Source of the DNA: Voacanga thouarsii
Lineage: Eukaryota > Streptophyta > Magnoliopsida > Gentianales > Apocynaceae
Length of the DNA stretch: 64,000 bases
NCBI GenBank assembly: GCA_026120185.1
Contig: JANUWF010001110.1
Coordinates: forward strand, 2,581,001-2,645,000
Reading direction: 5' to 3'
Below, piece after piece: positions 46,941-59,147 of the stretch. Below the pieces are notes generated by a model, which did no database searches, was not told the DNA's origin, and was given only the letters and a program-made list of their open reading frames with translations. Within the stretch, counting starts at the first letter, position 1. Every line of letters starts with the position of its first letter. Both the position numbers and the translations under genes were made by a program.

Positions 46941-48594
46941 GCTGTGTTGATAAGATGGACGGCTCGACCACCGGTGTTTGCTAGACCATTGGTGTTTGCA
47001 CTACAGCCTTTGATGAATATTCTGCTAGCCTTCTACTCCTTCTTTGCATCAATGCAAATCCTGTGGACTTTCGGAATATGTCCATTGCCTAATAAGCCAA
47101 TGAGAGCTATGGGAAAAGAAATGGTTTTTGGTTCTTCTTGACCCTTTGCTAACTAACAGTATCAAGAAGAATAGTTTCTTTATTCTTATTTCTTAGATAA
47201 ATAGAAACACATAGAGGAACGAAAAACAAGAGAGAGAGAAATAATAATCTAGTTATCTTTTTTGTTCAAGGTGAAAGAATTACAGAAATATCTCACACTA
47301 TTTCAATAATAACAAACTACATAACTCCTTTTTTCATATCTCTAGATGTTATCATCTTATCCTCCTATAGAATACATTTAGCTAGAGCTAAATACTAGAC
47401 ACCATTCCGTTTCATGAAAACTTGGTATAGGCTATTGAGCCAGGCATTATTCTTTACTCTTGGACATAATAAGCGCATAAACAATAAACCTCAACTATTT
47501 ATATTCTAGACTAATAAAAACAGCCTAATAAATAATCAAAGAACCCAAATAGACTAAGATTATTTTTCAAGCCTTTTTTATCTAGCTTAGGCCTAGGTTA
47601 ATTTTTTCAAGTAGTTAAACTAGGTTTTGGCCCTGAATAATTAATTAACTGATTATACTAGGTAATTAATTTAATCTCTCTAGACCCTTTATTTTATTTT
47701 AACCTAATAATAAATTAAACTTCCTGAATAAAATAAAATCTCCTTTAATCATGACCATTTTCTCAACCCTAAATCAAATTGGACTTACGGGCTACTCCAA
47801 GGACCAAAAGACACATCGCCTTGGGTACTAAAACGACCAAATTACCCCTGCTATATAAATACCTATATTTTAATTTTTAAATATTTTTTATTGCTACCAT
47901 ATGAAAATATTGAACCCAAGGACAATGATGTGTGTAGCAAAGTCTCCGACCTGCAGGTGTTATGACAAATATACCCCTCTACGTGACGCCATACATTTAG
48001 AGAGGAAGAGTATACTAACACCTCTCTAAATGATATCTACCATCCTTAGACTTCTAGTCTAATAATTCAAGACTACCTAGAATGTTTTCGCTTTTCTAGA
48101 GAACTACCCTAAATCAAATATCCAAGTCATGTTCCCAAGACTCTGCATTATTAGATCATTCGAACAGTCACAAGGGGGCGATATAGCGTAGAAGCTCTCT
48201 TGTATGAGTCTGTCTTAACTAACTAGTCATATATACCCAATATATAAGTATATTAGTCAAACGATAGAACTTCAACTATAGTATGTCGAAGTATTCGCTT
48301 CCATCTTCGCCAGACCACTAATCTATATTTACGTTGTAGAGTATAAGTCCATACTATAGTACTAGTAGTCTAGGCTTCTACCATTATAGTACTTTTAGAA
48401 TAATTACTACAGGTCCAACCCTACGTATTCGAATTACACTTATATTATGATGTCAGAGGATTACCCACTGGCTAAAGATAATCCATTCCCCACCTAGAAT
48501 CCATAACATAATAACTATATCATAATGAGATTCTCATTCTTATCATCTGGTTAAGAATAATAATTTATATGTTAAGTAACTTATGATCTATACA
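46941..48594 (-). mobile_element. copia-1 LTR fragment
   Basis: A diverged - strand copia-1 LTR lacking both termini. Shared blocks include AAAGACACATCGCC, GAGGAAGAGTATACTAACAC and GTCTAGGCTTCTACCAT. It carries the short basic ORF at 46981-47049. It stops exactly where element F begins at 48595. Confidence 0.8.
46981..47049 (-). other. LTR-encoded basic short ORF (22 codons)
   Basis: The ATG at 47049 opens MQRRSRRLAEYSSKA, ending at TAG 46981-46983. This is the most diverged LTR that still keeps the QRRSRRLA start. Confidence 0.4.
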
Positions 48595-49685
48595 TGATAG
48601 GAATCGCCCCGGCATGAAGGCCACTCAAAAGAAGGCAAAGAGAAGTCCAAGACACAACTTATGGCACCTTGGGTGAGATCTATTTTCAAGAGGTTTCAAA
48701 GGGATTTTCAAGACAACAAATTTAACAAACCTAGGTCCAAGAAGATTGTGAAGAGATGGATAGTAAATAAAAGATCAAAAAATGCATAACACAAGCAATA
48801 ATCTATATGGAGGATCAAGACAACCTTTAAACAAGGATTAAAGGCCAAAGGAGTATCACGAAGAGCTCAAAATGATTAACATTTCATTTGAAAGATCAAG
48901 GGGACACTTAGAAAAGAAATAAAGGTCAAATGAACCAAAATAGAAGTACAATGAGGTTGCCCAAAGTCGAAATGGATCCATGTTTGAGGTGGTGGATCCA
49001 ATGTCAGCCCGAAGTAGGCTGGATTTTGTCTTGGACAGAACCGAGTCGGTGCCGGCCTTAGTGGGGTGGGTCCTGACTTTTGCGTTTTTTTTTTTGTTTT
49101 GAACATTTTTCATTTGTATTTTAATTTTCATGACTTTTATTATATTTTTTATTATTTTAAAGTATATAATAGGGCCTCAATACTTGTATTAAGGCCACCT
49201 AATTCCATTATTAGTTTACTAATTAGTTAGAATATATTAGGGGACTATAAATACCCTATTGTAGCTTTGTAAAAATAACTTTGGAGATTTTGAACATTGA
49301 GAATTCAGATTTTCTTTCTAGGGAGAGTTCTTGAGGGTGATCCTATTGGGTGATTCTCATAAACATCAAGACTAATTTAAATAATTTAGTCCCACATTTG
49401 ATCTTGTCTCTAAACTTTAAGGGATAATCTCAACTTCTTCTCTATTCTTATGTGCTAGGTTTCCTAGTGTGGTTAATAGGATTGATTTATGTGCCATCAA
49501 ATTCCTATCCTTGGTGTTCTAATCTTTGATAGATTAGGGTGTGAAGGTGTTTTTGAAGTAGGCTAGATCCATAATATCATAATAATGTTAATTTCCTAGC
49601 ATTTTAGTGTTCTTGTGTGTGGGTTTGGAATGGTTCTTGTTCTCGAGTGTAATCCACAATTTTGGTGCTTTCCAAGTTCTTATCA
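48595..49685 (+). mobile_element. 5' LTR of element F
   Basis: Starts TGATAGGAATCGCCCC and ends TTCTTATCA. The start recurs at 53065 (TGATAGAAATCGCTCTAGG). It contains a GC-rich island CGAGTCGGTGCCGGCC at 49041-49056. Confidence 0.85.
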
Positions 49686-49689
49686 AAAG

Positions 49690-49701
49690 TGGTATTAGAG
49701 C
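49690..49701 (+). promoter_or_regulatory. Primer-binding site of element F
   Basis: TGGTATTAGAGC, one mismatch from the initiator tRNA-Met complement, four bases after the LTR end. Confidence 0.85.
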
Positions 49702-50769
49702 TTGCAATGTGTTGATTCTAATCAACCAACTTTTTTGGGCTAAGGTACAATCTTTTTCAAGATTTATTGAGAATTTCTAAATTTTTGTCACTTTTTCTCT
49801 TGCTATTTTTGAATGTTAAGAACTTGAATGCATACCATAAAATGTTGCTAATTTGATCTTATATGATATATTGATGTTTAGGGAGTTATTTGGTGTGAAA
49901 ATTGGTTGATTTGGGGGCTCAAACAAGCTGAAATTTTCTATACAACATTGAGGTACGAGATTGCACTCAAGGTGTTTGACATGTTGCTCCAATGGATTGT
50001 GATTGCTTATACTTGACTACCAAAGTTTCCATTCATGAAGTATAATGATTAATTTGATTATTAGAGTGCATTTTTGAAGTTATTGGTGTTATAGTTAGGT
50101 AAATCTTTTTCTTGATGCTAGAAGATTTTTTCTTTCACATTGCATTTGTATCAAGCCTGAAAACATTTGCAAATCTTGAACTCCTACTTCTATCTCTTGA
50201 ATTTTCTTATGTCTTCATTTCCTTAAGTACTTGTTAATTGCTAAATTGTGTTCTTGAGGTTGTGGTAGGCATCGCCTAATTTAGAACTCCTTAGAAATCC
50301 ACGTTGTTTCCTTGTTGCACACCAAATATTTGATAAAATGCCTAAATGACTTTATATTCATTGTATAAGTTCTTGGCTTGTATCTTTCACTTGCATTAGT
50401 TTTACATACCATAACTCCATGTGGTGACTTGAAAATCGTAACTAAAATTGAGCTTTCTAGTTTCACCTACCAAGTGTTTGATAAATTGCCTCTAAGATAC
50501 CTTTCTTTCTTATCCCTTAGAATTTAGTTGACTTGACTAGTAGAACTAAATCTTTTGAAGTGAGAAAGAATTGGGAAGAACTTGAGTGTGGAATTGAGAA
50601 TTTAAAAAAGGCAAGAGAGTAAACTCATTTTAACAAAAGCCAAGAAGAATACAAATACGAGTGAAAAATGACCACTAAAATTGAGTGTAAATACGCGAGG
50701 GAGTGAAGCGAGAATTCTCTTGTGTTTTCTACTTACATTTTGGGGTATTTCTCTTGAAAGAACTACACA
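49702..50769 (+). other. Leader of element F
   Basis: About 1.1 kb of AT-rich noncoding sequence between primer-binding site and gag. No conserved frame was recognised. Confidence 0.7.
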
Positions 50770-52990
50770 ATGGCTAGTTGGAGTAGAAGCGGCGAGAGTG
50801 ACAATTATGAGGAGTCTTGCAAAAGTGAGAGTAGTTATGGGCAATATAATGAATATGAGCAAGAATATGAGGAGGATGACTATGATAGCATGGGATATTA
50901 GGATAAACATGATGAAGGGCCAACTACAAGTGGAAGGGAGTATGATAGCTATAAAAAAAACCTAGGAAAAAGTGATCAAGAATGTAAGAACTTGAATCCT
51001 ATGAAAGATTGGAGTATGGGGAGTGAAAAAAATAGAGAATCTTATTCAAGTAGGAAAGGATATGATAATTTTGAGGAACAAATTTAGGAATATGAAAAAG
51101 AAGAACATAGGAGTGAGGAATATTGGAATAAGGAAGTGTATGTAGGAAGAGCACCAAAAACATCAAAGCATGAGACATAAAAGAACTTGGAAGAGTGTGA
51201 ATGCAAAATGTGTGGGAGTTTTGACCACACTTCACTTCCTATGATTGTCCAAAAGGATTTAAACAAAAAGGAAGGAATATAGTGCATAAAACACCGGAAG
51301 AAGGGGTGCATGAGAGGAAAAGCTATAATTGTTACAATTGTAGGAGTAATGGCAATTATTACCACAATTGCCCAAGTTTGCTACAAAAACTTAAAGAGAA
51401 GGAAGAATTGCAAGGAAAAAGGGAAGAATCTCAAGCCTCTACAATTATAGTACAACAAAGAAGTAGTAGAGGATTGACTTGTGAGATTTGTTGTAGTACA
51501 AGGCACACAAAAGTTGATTGTCCAAATAAATTGGAATATGAAAAACTTTATGGGGTGCTCAATTGCGAATGAGAGAGATAAATTGGGAAGCAAAAAGCTA
51601 GACTTGATACTAAAGTGGCCACGAAAAATGTTGTAGTTATTGAGGAGCAAAGAGAAGTAAGAAAAGAAAGAGAAGAATGTGAGCAAAAGAATAAGAAGAT
51701 GAAACAAAATGTGGTGCAAGAAAACAAAGAAAAGGTTGAGAAGGTTGAACAAAAGGTGATGATGAGAGTAGAAAAAGATGATGAGCTTAGCGATAATAAA
51801 GAAGAAGAAATGGATCAATTGCATCCAACAAATAGGATGACTAAGGAGCTCTACAATATCTTATTCATTCTAGAGAAGAGTTAAATCTATTAGAAATGTT
51901 AAAGGAGAATGAGTAAAATGGACTTGAATTTGTTGAAGAGTAAATGCGTGCTATAGATGAAGGTCCTAAAAATGCATTAAGTACTTATGAAGTGAGAGAA
52001 AGCTCATATCAACAAGAGGAGAAAAAAAAAGAGTTGGCTAGAGGTGGTGTAAAAGCAAATGAAAATGAGTGAAACTAGTGATAATATGCCATCTCATCCA
52101 ATTTCCCAAAAGACTCCAAATCGAGTGGAGAAATTAGAGTAAATGGAAAAGATGGGGATACACTTGAGAAACCTTTTGCAGTAATTAAAGTTATAAGGGA
52201 AAATGTTGAAGCTTGTGTGATTGAAGGAAAAGATGATTTACAAAGAGAAAATATTTTATATTCAAGGTGTTAAATTAAAGAAAAACTGTGTAGCCTGATT
52301 ATTGATGGAAGGAGTTGTAAATATATGATTAGTGCTACATTGGTGGAGAAATTGGGAATGGAGACCTTGAAATATCCTAAACCTTATAAGCTTCAATGGT
52401 TGAGCAATTGTGGTGAAGTAAAGGTGAACAAAAAAGTCAAAGTCAAAATTGTCATGGGAGGATATAAAAATGAAGTAATTTGTGATGTATTTCTCATGCA
52501 TGTAGGGAATATTTTATTAGGAAGACCTTAGTTGTTTGATAGAGATGTGGTTCATGAAGGAAAGAGGAACACTTATTCTTTGAGGAAAGATGGAAAGAAA
52601 ATCACTCTACTTCCCTTATCCCCTAGTGAGATTTCGAGAGATCAAAATATCTTAAGGGGAAAAGAAAAGGAAAGGAGAGAGGGAAAGGAGGGGAAAAAGA
52701 AGATGAGTAAGAGAAGAAATGAGGAGAAAAAAGGAGAGAAGAGTGAAGGACAAAAGAAGGGGGAATAAGAGGTTGAGGTGAGAGAAGAAAGAGAGGTAAA
52801 AATTGAGGAAATAAAAGAAGATGGGAACGAGAGGATAGTGACCACCTCAAGTTTGAGAGAAAAAGAAAAGAGAGACAAACAAGGAAATGAGAAAAGAAAA
52901 TAGAGTGGAGGTACAATGAGAGGAAAAATATGGGTAGTGAAAAGAAGAATCAAAGAGGTTAATAAGGGACCAATGCAGGACATTTTACCT
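50770..52990 (+). pseudogene. Gag-protease remnant of element F
   Basis: The ATG at 50770 starts MASWSRSGESDNYEES, a Glu/Tyr/Ser-rich N-terminal region (to about 51180). Three zinc-knuckle remnants follow: CKMCGSFDH near 51208, CYNC...HNC near 51330, and a canonical CEICCSTRHTKVDC near 51480-51521. A charged coiled-coil-like stretch spans 51615-51884. A retropepsin-like protease spans about 52290-52530: LIIDGRSCKYM at the active site (Asp kept, Gly-Ser altered) and GNILLGRP at the end. Then FDRDVVHEG...KITLLPLSP (52535-52625) and a Lys/Glu-rich tail. In related gypsy polyproteins the reverse transcriptase follows here, and it is absent. Stops occur after DSMGY, EEQI and KHET, plus a frameshift after the first knuckle and a stop just after GRP. 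Confidence 0.8.
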
Positions 52991-53050
52991 ACGCAACATT
53001 ACTCTTGTTTGAAATCCTGTACAGGTTTTGATTCGAGGTCAAATCATTTC

Positions 53051-53064
53051 AAAGAAGGGGAAAA
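53051..53064 (+). promoter_or_regulatory. Polypurine tract of element F
   Basis: AAAGAAGGGGAAAA directly upstream of the 3' LTR start TGATAG. Confidence 0.85.
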
Positions 53065-53135
53065 TGATAGAAATCGCTCTAGGCATGAAGGCCACTCAAA
53101 AGAAGGCAAAGCGAAGTCCAAGCCACAACTCATGG
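53065..53135 (+). mobile_element. 3' LTR of element F, first 71 bp
   Basis: Matches 48595-48665 with few changes and is cut by the copia-2 LTR at 53136. The rest of this LTR is not found beyond 60892. Confidence 0.88.
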
Positions 53136-54409
53136 TGTTAGTGTTATGCCCTAGAGGCAATTACTTATACATTGTATATGACGCATTTTATTTTAATAAA
53201 AGGCATTATTTATCTCAAAATTTCTTTTGTTTACTTTTGTATAAAATAACTGTTAGATAAAGTCCCTAGTACAACACTGTGTTAAGGAAATTATGATAGA
53301 GATCATAATATGAGATTCCTACTACACTGTATAGTATTAGTACTTAAATAGTCCCTAGTCGTAGTATTAATGAGACAGGACATCATTAATGCGTTAATAC
53401 TAGCATGTGGTAGACTTCCTGATTTGATCAGGCGGTGGTTCTTTTATCCGTGAGTATTGAGATACTCAAAGTTAACACATGGATGCTTGTTAATGGAACA
53501 AGTTCATTAGATGACCTAGTTATGAGATAATCACATGGATAACTATTTAGTGCCAGTAATATAATCTTAATATAGCAAACGTGCCAGTATTCTTAGACTT
53601 GAAATCTCCAAGTACTTTGTTTGCTAAGCCTTATGCTTTGATTCCAATCTCTAGAGCCAGATCGAGGGCCGCCTATGGGATGGGTATTGGGCACATTGTG
53701 AGGTAAACGAAAGTAGTTGAGAGGGTTAATAAAGGATTTACTACTCCTAATAGTAAGGGCGAATATCTCAGGGCCACTTGTAGGAATTACTACTCGAGAA
53801 GTCCTTGGCCAAGGCGATTGTGTATTTGAAATAGTTTTAATTGATACACATCTAGAGTAGTGAGTTCTGGTAGAAGTACTATTGTATTAAGGCCAGAATT
53901 AATATATATTCTGGAAGGAGTTGGCACTAATTCCGTACTCCAAATCGAATGAGATATTGTATGGTGAAATGAGTTAATTGCACTGTAGTTTGTTATTGAA
54001 GGGTTAATGTCAAGCCACTTGACTTTCTAGACTCTTGGGTGGTCATGATGAGTTGCTAGATACCGCTCATGATCCGGGAATATGGGTTTATTAATTTAGA
54101 ACCAATCCTGCTAGCACATGAAATTTTGGTACTTGAGTGTATCCTAGTGTGGATTTCTATTAGAGATAATCACATACTATGATTATAGTAGTTGGACGTT
54201 CAACTCTCGTGGTGTTTGATAATGAGGATTGCTGGATCACGCCTCGACTTGAAGATGGAAAATTTTGTTTTCCACTCGATCAGAAAAAGGTAAAATTTGT
54301 TACCTTTGTTCTCTTTGTGTCTTGTTCTCCACACATTTGTGGATCCTAGGATGGTATCTCATTTTATTTTTTCGCTACGCCATATATGATATGTGAGAGA
54401 TACCCAACA
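53136..54409 (+). mobile_element. Left copia-2 LTR of element E (+)
   Basis: From TGTTAGTGTTATGCCCTAGA to GAGATACCCAACA. Relative to 12933-14644 it has lost about 0.4 kb near 54097, where TTTATTAATTTAG meets AACCAATCCTGC. Confidence 0.9.
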
Positions 54410-54410
54410 G

Positions 54411-54423
54411 TAGTATCAGAGCC
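54411..54423 (+). promoter_or_regulatory. Primer-binding site, left end of E
   Basis: TAGTATCAGAGCC, one base after the LTR end, one mismatch from the initiator tRNA-Met complement. Confidence 0.88.
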
Positions 54424-55067
54424 ATGCTATGTATAGTTTACAGATATTGTTTTTGACATGAAATTTTTTTTCATGTATTCGTGTTTATCTTTGTTTGCTG
54501 TGAAAATTGTTTTCACTTGAGTCAAAATCATTTTGAGCATTGTGGGTTGGGTACGTAGCACAATATGATTGTGTAATAGTTACAGCATATTTCGAAAGAT
54601 GCTTTCTTTATGTGTTGAAAGTTTTTTTTTTTTTTTTTTGCAGAAAAACATTTTCTTGAACATGGTTGTTGCTTTTCGTTTCATCCTAATTTTCTGTTTT
54701 GGTTTTGTTTAAACTAACAAATTGGTTGTTGTTTTGAGCTTCAAAATAGAAAATATTGTTGAGAATTGTTCTCACCAAAAATCTGCAGAAGAAGAAGGCA
54801 CCAGAAACTGTTTCTGGAAAATTTTCAAAAATTGCCACCTAGTTCCCGACTATAGCCGGCTCCGGTTCCGTGCTATTTTGCGAACGTCCAGAAATCGTTT
54901 CTGGAAGAAAATTTTTCTTAAAACCTGAATGAAGCCAGCACCAGCTTTGGCTTCCAAATCGGCACCAATTCTACTCTGTTTGTGATGTTCTAGCTATTTA
55001 AAAAAAAAAATTCTGAAATAGAATTTTGAAAGGGAAACTCATTTGATAAGAGGCGGTAAAATAAACA
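54424..55067 (+). other. copia-2 leader, left copy (+)
   Basis: Aligns in reverse with 58507-59133 (shared TTCTGCAGAAGAAGAAGG-, GATTTTGAAAGGGAAA- and GGTGGTAAAATAAA-like blocks). It contains GC-rich islands at 54851-54884 and 54931-54978. Similarity ends at about 55067, the internal breakpoint. Confidence 0.8.
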
Positions 55068-57236
55068 CTTTGTGAGGTGTAAAAAATTGAGAAATTTGAG
55101 CATGTGCTCCTTCTCTAAGAAGATGGCATGCTTTGAAACAAACACTTTGTTTTCAGAGGGTAGGTAGAAGTAATATCCGAAAGATTCTTTCGGATATCCT
55201 CCAAACAAACACTTGTCAGACTTACTATCAAGGTTGTCTGACTGTGGCCTTTTGACAAAAGCAGGACAACCCAATACTCGCAAGTAAGATAACTTTGGTT
55301 TCTTACCAAAGAACAACTCAAATGGGGGTAGAATCAACCGATTTTGTCAAACTCTATTTAGTATATAAACAAAAGTCTCTAGTGCATACCCCCAAAACAA
55401 TTTTGGTAGGTCTGCAGAAGCCATTATGGTCCATACCATGTCTAGAAGGGTTCGATTCCTTCTCTTAGATACACTGTTATGTTGAGGCGTATGTGGTGGA
55501 GTCCATTGAGATAATATCCCATTATCTCTAAGATAACTCAGAAACTCTTAGCTTAAGTATTCTCCTCCTCGATCAGATCTTAGAGTCTTAATACTTTTGC
55601 CAAGTTATTTCTCTATTTCATTCTTGAAGTCTTTGAACCTTTCAAAGGCCTCAAATTTGTATTTCATTAAATACAAATACCCGTATTGTGAGAAATCATC
55701 GATAAAGGTTATGAAATAGTTATAACCTCCTCTTGCTTATATTGACATTGGGCCACATACATCAGAATGTATGAGTTCTAATAACTCCTTAGCCCGTTCT
55801 TCTTTTCCTGAAAAAGGAGTTTTAGCAATTTTACCTAGTAAATAAGACTTGCATATGCCATATGATATATAATCAAATGACCCTAAGTCACTAAGTTTAT
55901 GTAACTTAGAAACACAATTTTCATTTACATGGCCTAAACGACAATGCCATAAGTAAGAAGTGTTAGAGTCATCCATTTTAGATTTCTTAATATTTATATT
56001 AAGAACTGGATTATCCAAGTCTAGAACATATAAACTATTAACCATAGTTGCTAAACCATAATGAATATCATTTAATGAAAAAGAACAACATTTCTTTTTA
56101 AATATCAAATGAAATACATGTAAGTCTAAACACGCAGCTGAGATAATATTTTTCATTAAAAATGGTACATAATAACAGTTTTATAGTTCTAAAATTAATC
56201 CCAAAGGCAGGTTTAACTCGTATATCTCCACAGCAAGTGCAGCAACCTTTGCCCCATTTGCAGTACGTAGGTCCATGTCGGCTTTCTCTAGCCTTCTACT
56301 GCTCTTTAGTCCCTACAAGTTATTGCACAAATGAGATCCACATCCGGTATCTAATACCCATATCTCATTTCTAAAGACAGTATTTATCTCAATCATAAAC
56401 ATACCTGGAATAGAAGTAGAAGTGCCTGTAAGCTTCTCCTTCTACTTCTTGGCCTTAATGGTCTCCAAGTAGGCTTTGCAATTGCGCCTCCAGTGGCCCA
56501 TCTTCCCACAATGATGGCATGGGCCCTTGGTAGCTGCGTCCTTCTTCTTCACACCACCTTTGCACTTCATGGGAGCCTTCTTTTTCTTTTGAACGTTCTT
56601 CTTAGAAGAAGATTCTACCATTAAAACTACATTGGAAACCTTCTTCATGGAGGACTTAGTAGTTTTTATAAGATTGATCAACTTAGGAATGGTAGACTCA
56701 ATCTTGTTTATCTGATAGTTAATCACAAATTATAAGAAACTATTAGGCAAAGTCTATAGAATTAAGTCAATACTTAAGTCATAATCCATTTCAAACTCGA
56801 GAGATCCAAGCTTCTCTATCAAGCCCAGCATCTTCAGCCCATGAGTGGCCACAGAAGAACCCTTTGCCATTTTGCAACGGAATAGTTGCTTTGAGATCTC
56901 GTATCTCTCTGTTCTGGCTTGGGCATCAAACAGCTCTCGAAGATGTGGTATAATCGATTGAGCATCCATATGCTCATGCTGTTTTTGCAACTCGGGAGTC
57001 ATGGATGCCAGCATAATACATGATGCTGTATCACTATCCTCCTTATGCCTTTTGTAGATAGCATGCTTATTAGCATGAGCATCTTGAGCTGGTGGTCGCG
57101 GAATAGGAGCATCTAGCACGTAGAACAACTTTTCCGATTTGAAAATGATTCTCAAATTTCTATACCAGTCGAGGTAGTTTGATTCGGTTAACTTGTTGGT
57201 TTCCAAGATGCTACGTAGGTTTAAGTTTGTCGATAT
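55068..57236 (-). pseudogene. Ty1/copia gag-integrase, element E, truncated
   Basis: On the - strand gag would start at 57236, where the expected ATG is ATA (57234-57236), followed by STNLNLRSIL and NYLDWYRNLRI. The UBN2-like gag continues through EISKQLFRCKMAKGSSV. The zinc knuckle CHHCGKMGHWRRNC is near 56500. GAG-pre-integrase YLWHCRLGHVNENC is near 55950. Integrase HSDVCGPMSI is near 55760, a RSDRGGEY-like site near 55570, and the C-terminal FELFFGKKPKLSYLRVLGCPAF and KHAIFLEKE near 55120-55330. Stops and frameshifts are frequent. The frame ends at 55068, where it abuts the opposing leader, so RT and RNase H are missing. It is a different copia family from A-D. Confidence 0.87.
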
Positions 57237-59133
57237 GATGCAAGTGTCCTAGATATAAAAATAGAGAGGATTAGCTATTGTATATGCATATGAAATGCAA
57301 ATAATTAGGACTTTAATTAAACATATTTTTACTCCACTATTTTATTCAAACCAATAGCCCCCACTACTAATTCAGGAAAGCCCGTTGGAAGCTTTCCTAG
57401 TGGACTAGTATCCAAATTCTTTAAGAATAGCCTTGGGTTTGCCCAACAAGCCACCATTAAGTTCATTGGTAGGTATCCAATACCAATCACATCGTATAAA
57501 ACTACCGGATCATTGGGTGATTAACAGCTTTTAATCTTAAAGCCTTTTAGGCTACCCCAACGTTTCCTCTAAATTTCTTTATGCTTGAGTTTGACCAACT
57601 GGGATAAAGAATTTAGTTAAACCCGACCCATTAATCAGGAATTTAATTCTAAAGGAATTTAACTTTATAGCTTGAACATGCCCGGTGTCAAGTAGGCTTG
57701 GGTTTACCCAACAACCTGGTCTCAAAAAAGGACTCTCGTTCTTACTATATTAACAGAAGGAATTAGGTTTAATATTAATTGAGGGATTTGTTCCTTTTAG
57801 TGATTTCATTGAACGACATGCATAAAAATTAATAAATCACATAACTGATAATCATGGTAATAAAGCGATTACGTGGTATGGTTATGGACTTTACCTTAAA
57901 TTAATTTCTTTGAGCCAAAAAAGAAATTAATATAGTTAACTCTATGTGTTCATGCATGATTTAAGTAGAAGGTCTTACCTTCTCGCCTTATTTTGGTTGC
58001 CATCTCCAAAGTAGAATAATTCTACTCATATCTAACCTATGTAAACTAATTACATATTTTCCTAAAGAGAGAAAACCTCGAGTTACATTCGAGAGGAGTT
58101 AGATGAGAAGAGAATTACACAAGAATTCTAGAGAAGACAGGACACGCAGGCCCTATTTCATTAAAAAAAAAAACAAACCAAAACTGTAAAATGCATGAAC
58201 ATATATGATTGGTTTTAGTCCATAACCATCCACCATGTCCTTAATTATGCTTAAACAAAATAAACATAAAATTTTTATTATTCCAAAATCACTATTTTGG
58301 AAAAATAAAACAAAATTTTAAAAAAATATTTTAGAAAAATACATTAATTTTAAATTTCTAAAATCATTATTTTGAAAAAATAAACTTGTTTGTCTCAAAA
58401 CTAATTTTGAGAAAATGCTTTTGGATCCCGTCTCTAGTAGTGATAACGGTGGTCCCGCTAGCCGGTCAGTGGGTGGGGTTCAAGGGGGTAGCATCTCTTG
58501 AAAGAAAATTTTATTTTACCACCTCTCATCATATGAGATTTTTCCCTTTCAAAATCCTCCTATTTTTTTTTTTTTTTGGAATGTCGATACAGAATAGAAC
58601 CGTTAGCGGTTTGGAAGCCAAAGCCAAAGTCGGCTGCGGTCTGGTTTTTATGGATAAAATTTTCCATTAACAATTTCTGGACGTTCGTGATACAGCACAG
58701 AATCGGCGCTGGTTGTAGTCGGGAACAAGGTGGTGATTGTTGAAAATTTTCCAGAAACAGTTTTTGGTGCCTTCTTCTTCTGAAAAATTTTAGTGAGAAT
58801 AATTTTGAGTAGTATTTTCTATTTTGAAGCTCAAAACAACAACCAATTTATTAGTTTAAACAAAACTAAAATAGAAAACTAGGATGAAACGGAAGGCAAT
58901 CAACTATGTTCAAGAAAACGTTTTTCTGCAAAAAACTTGCAGCACATAAAGAAACATCTTTCGAAATATGCTGTAATTTTTACACAATCATATTGTGCTA
59001 TGGACCCAACCCATAATGCTTGAAACAATTTTGACTCGAGTGAAAACAGTTTTCACAGTGAACAAAAACAAACACGAATTCATGAAAACAGCTTTTCGTG
59101 TAAAAAACAATGTCTGCAATCCACACATAGCAT
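57237..59133 (-). other. copia-2 leader, right copy (-)
   Basis: Noncoding leader upstream of gag. The outer part (58507-59133) is the inverted partner of 54424-55067. The inner part (57237-58506) has no left-hand partner. GC-rich island at 58695-58715 (CAGAATCGGCGCTGG). Poly-T runs and AT-rich stretches otherwise. Confidence 0.78.
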
Positions 59134-59134
59134 G

Positions 59135-59146
59135 TCTCTGATACCA
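59135..59146 (-). promoter_or_regulatory. Primer-binding site, right end of E
   Basis: The complement reads TGGTATCAGAGA, one mismatch from TGGTATCAGAGC, one base from the LTR end at 59148. Confidence 0.88.
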
Positions 59147-59147
59147 C

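Larger units (their letters stand above)
48595..53135 (+). mobile_element. Gypsy-type element F, gag-protease only
   Basis: 5' LTR 48595-49685, primer-binding site, leader, gag-protease remnant, polypurine tract and the first 71 bp of the 3' LTR. The 3' LTR is cut at 53136 by copia-2 element E. Between protease and polypurine tract there is about 0.5 kb of charged low-complexity sequence and no reverse transcriptase, RNase H or integrase. It would therefore have depended on enzymes supplied by another element. Confidence 0.82.

Noticed and set aside
51381..51824. 147-codon - strand frame rich in Phe and Leu
   Set aside because: Antisense shadow of the element F gag region.
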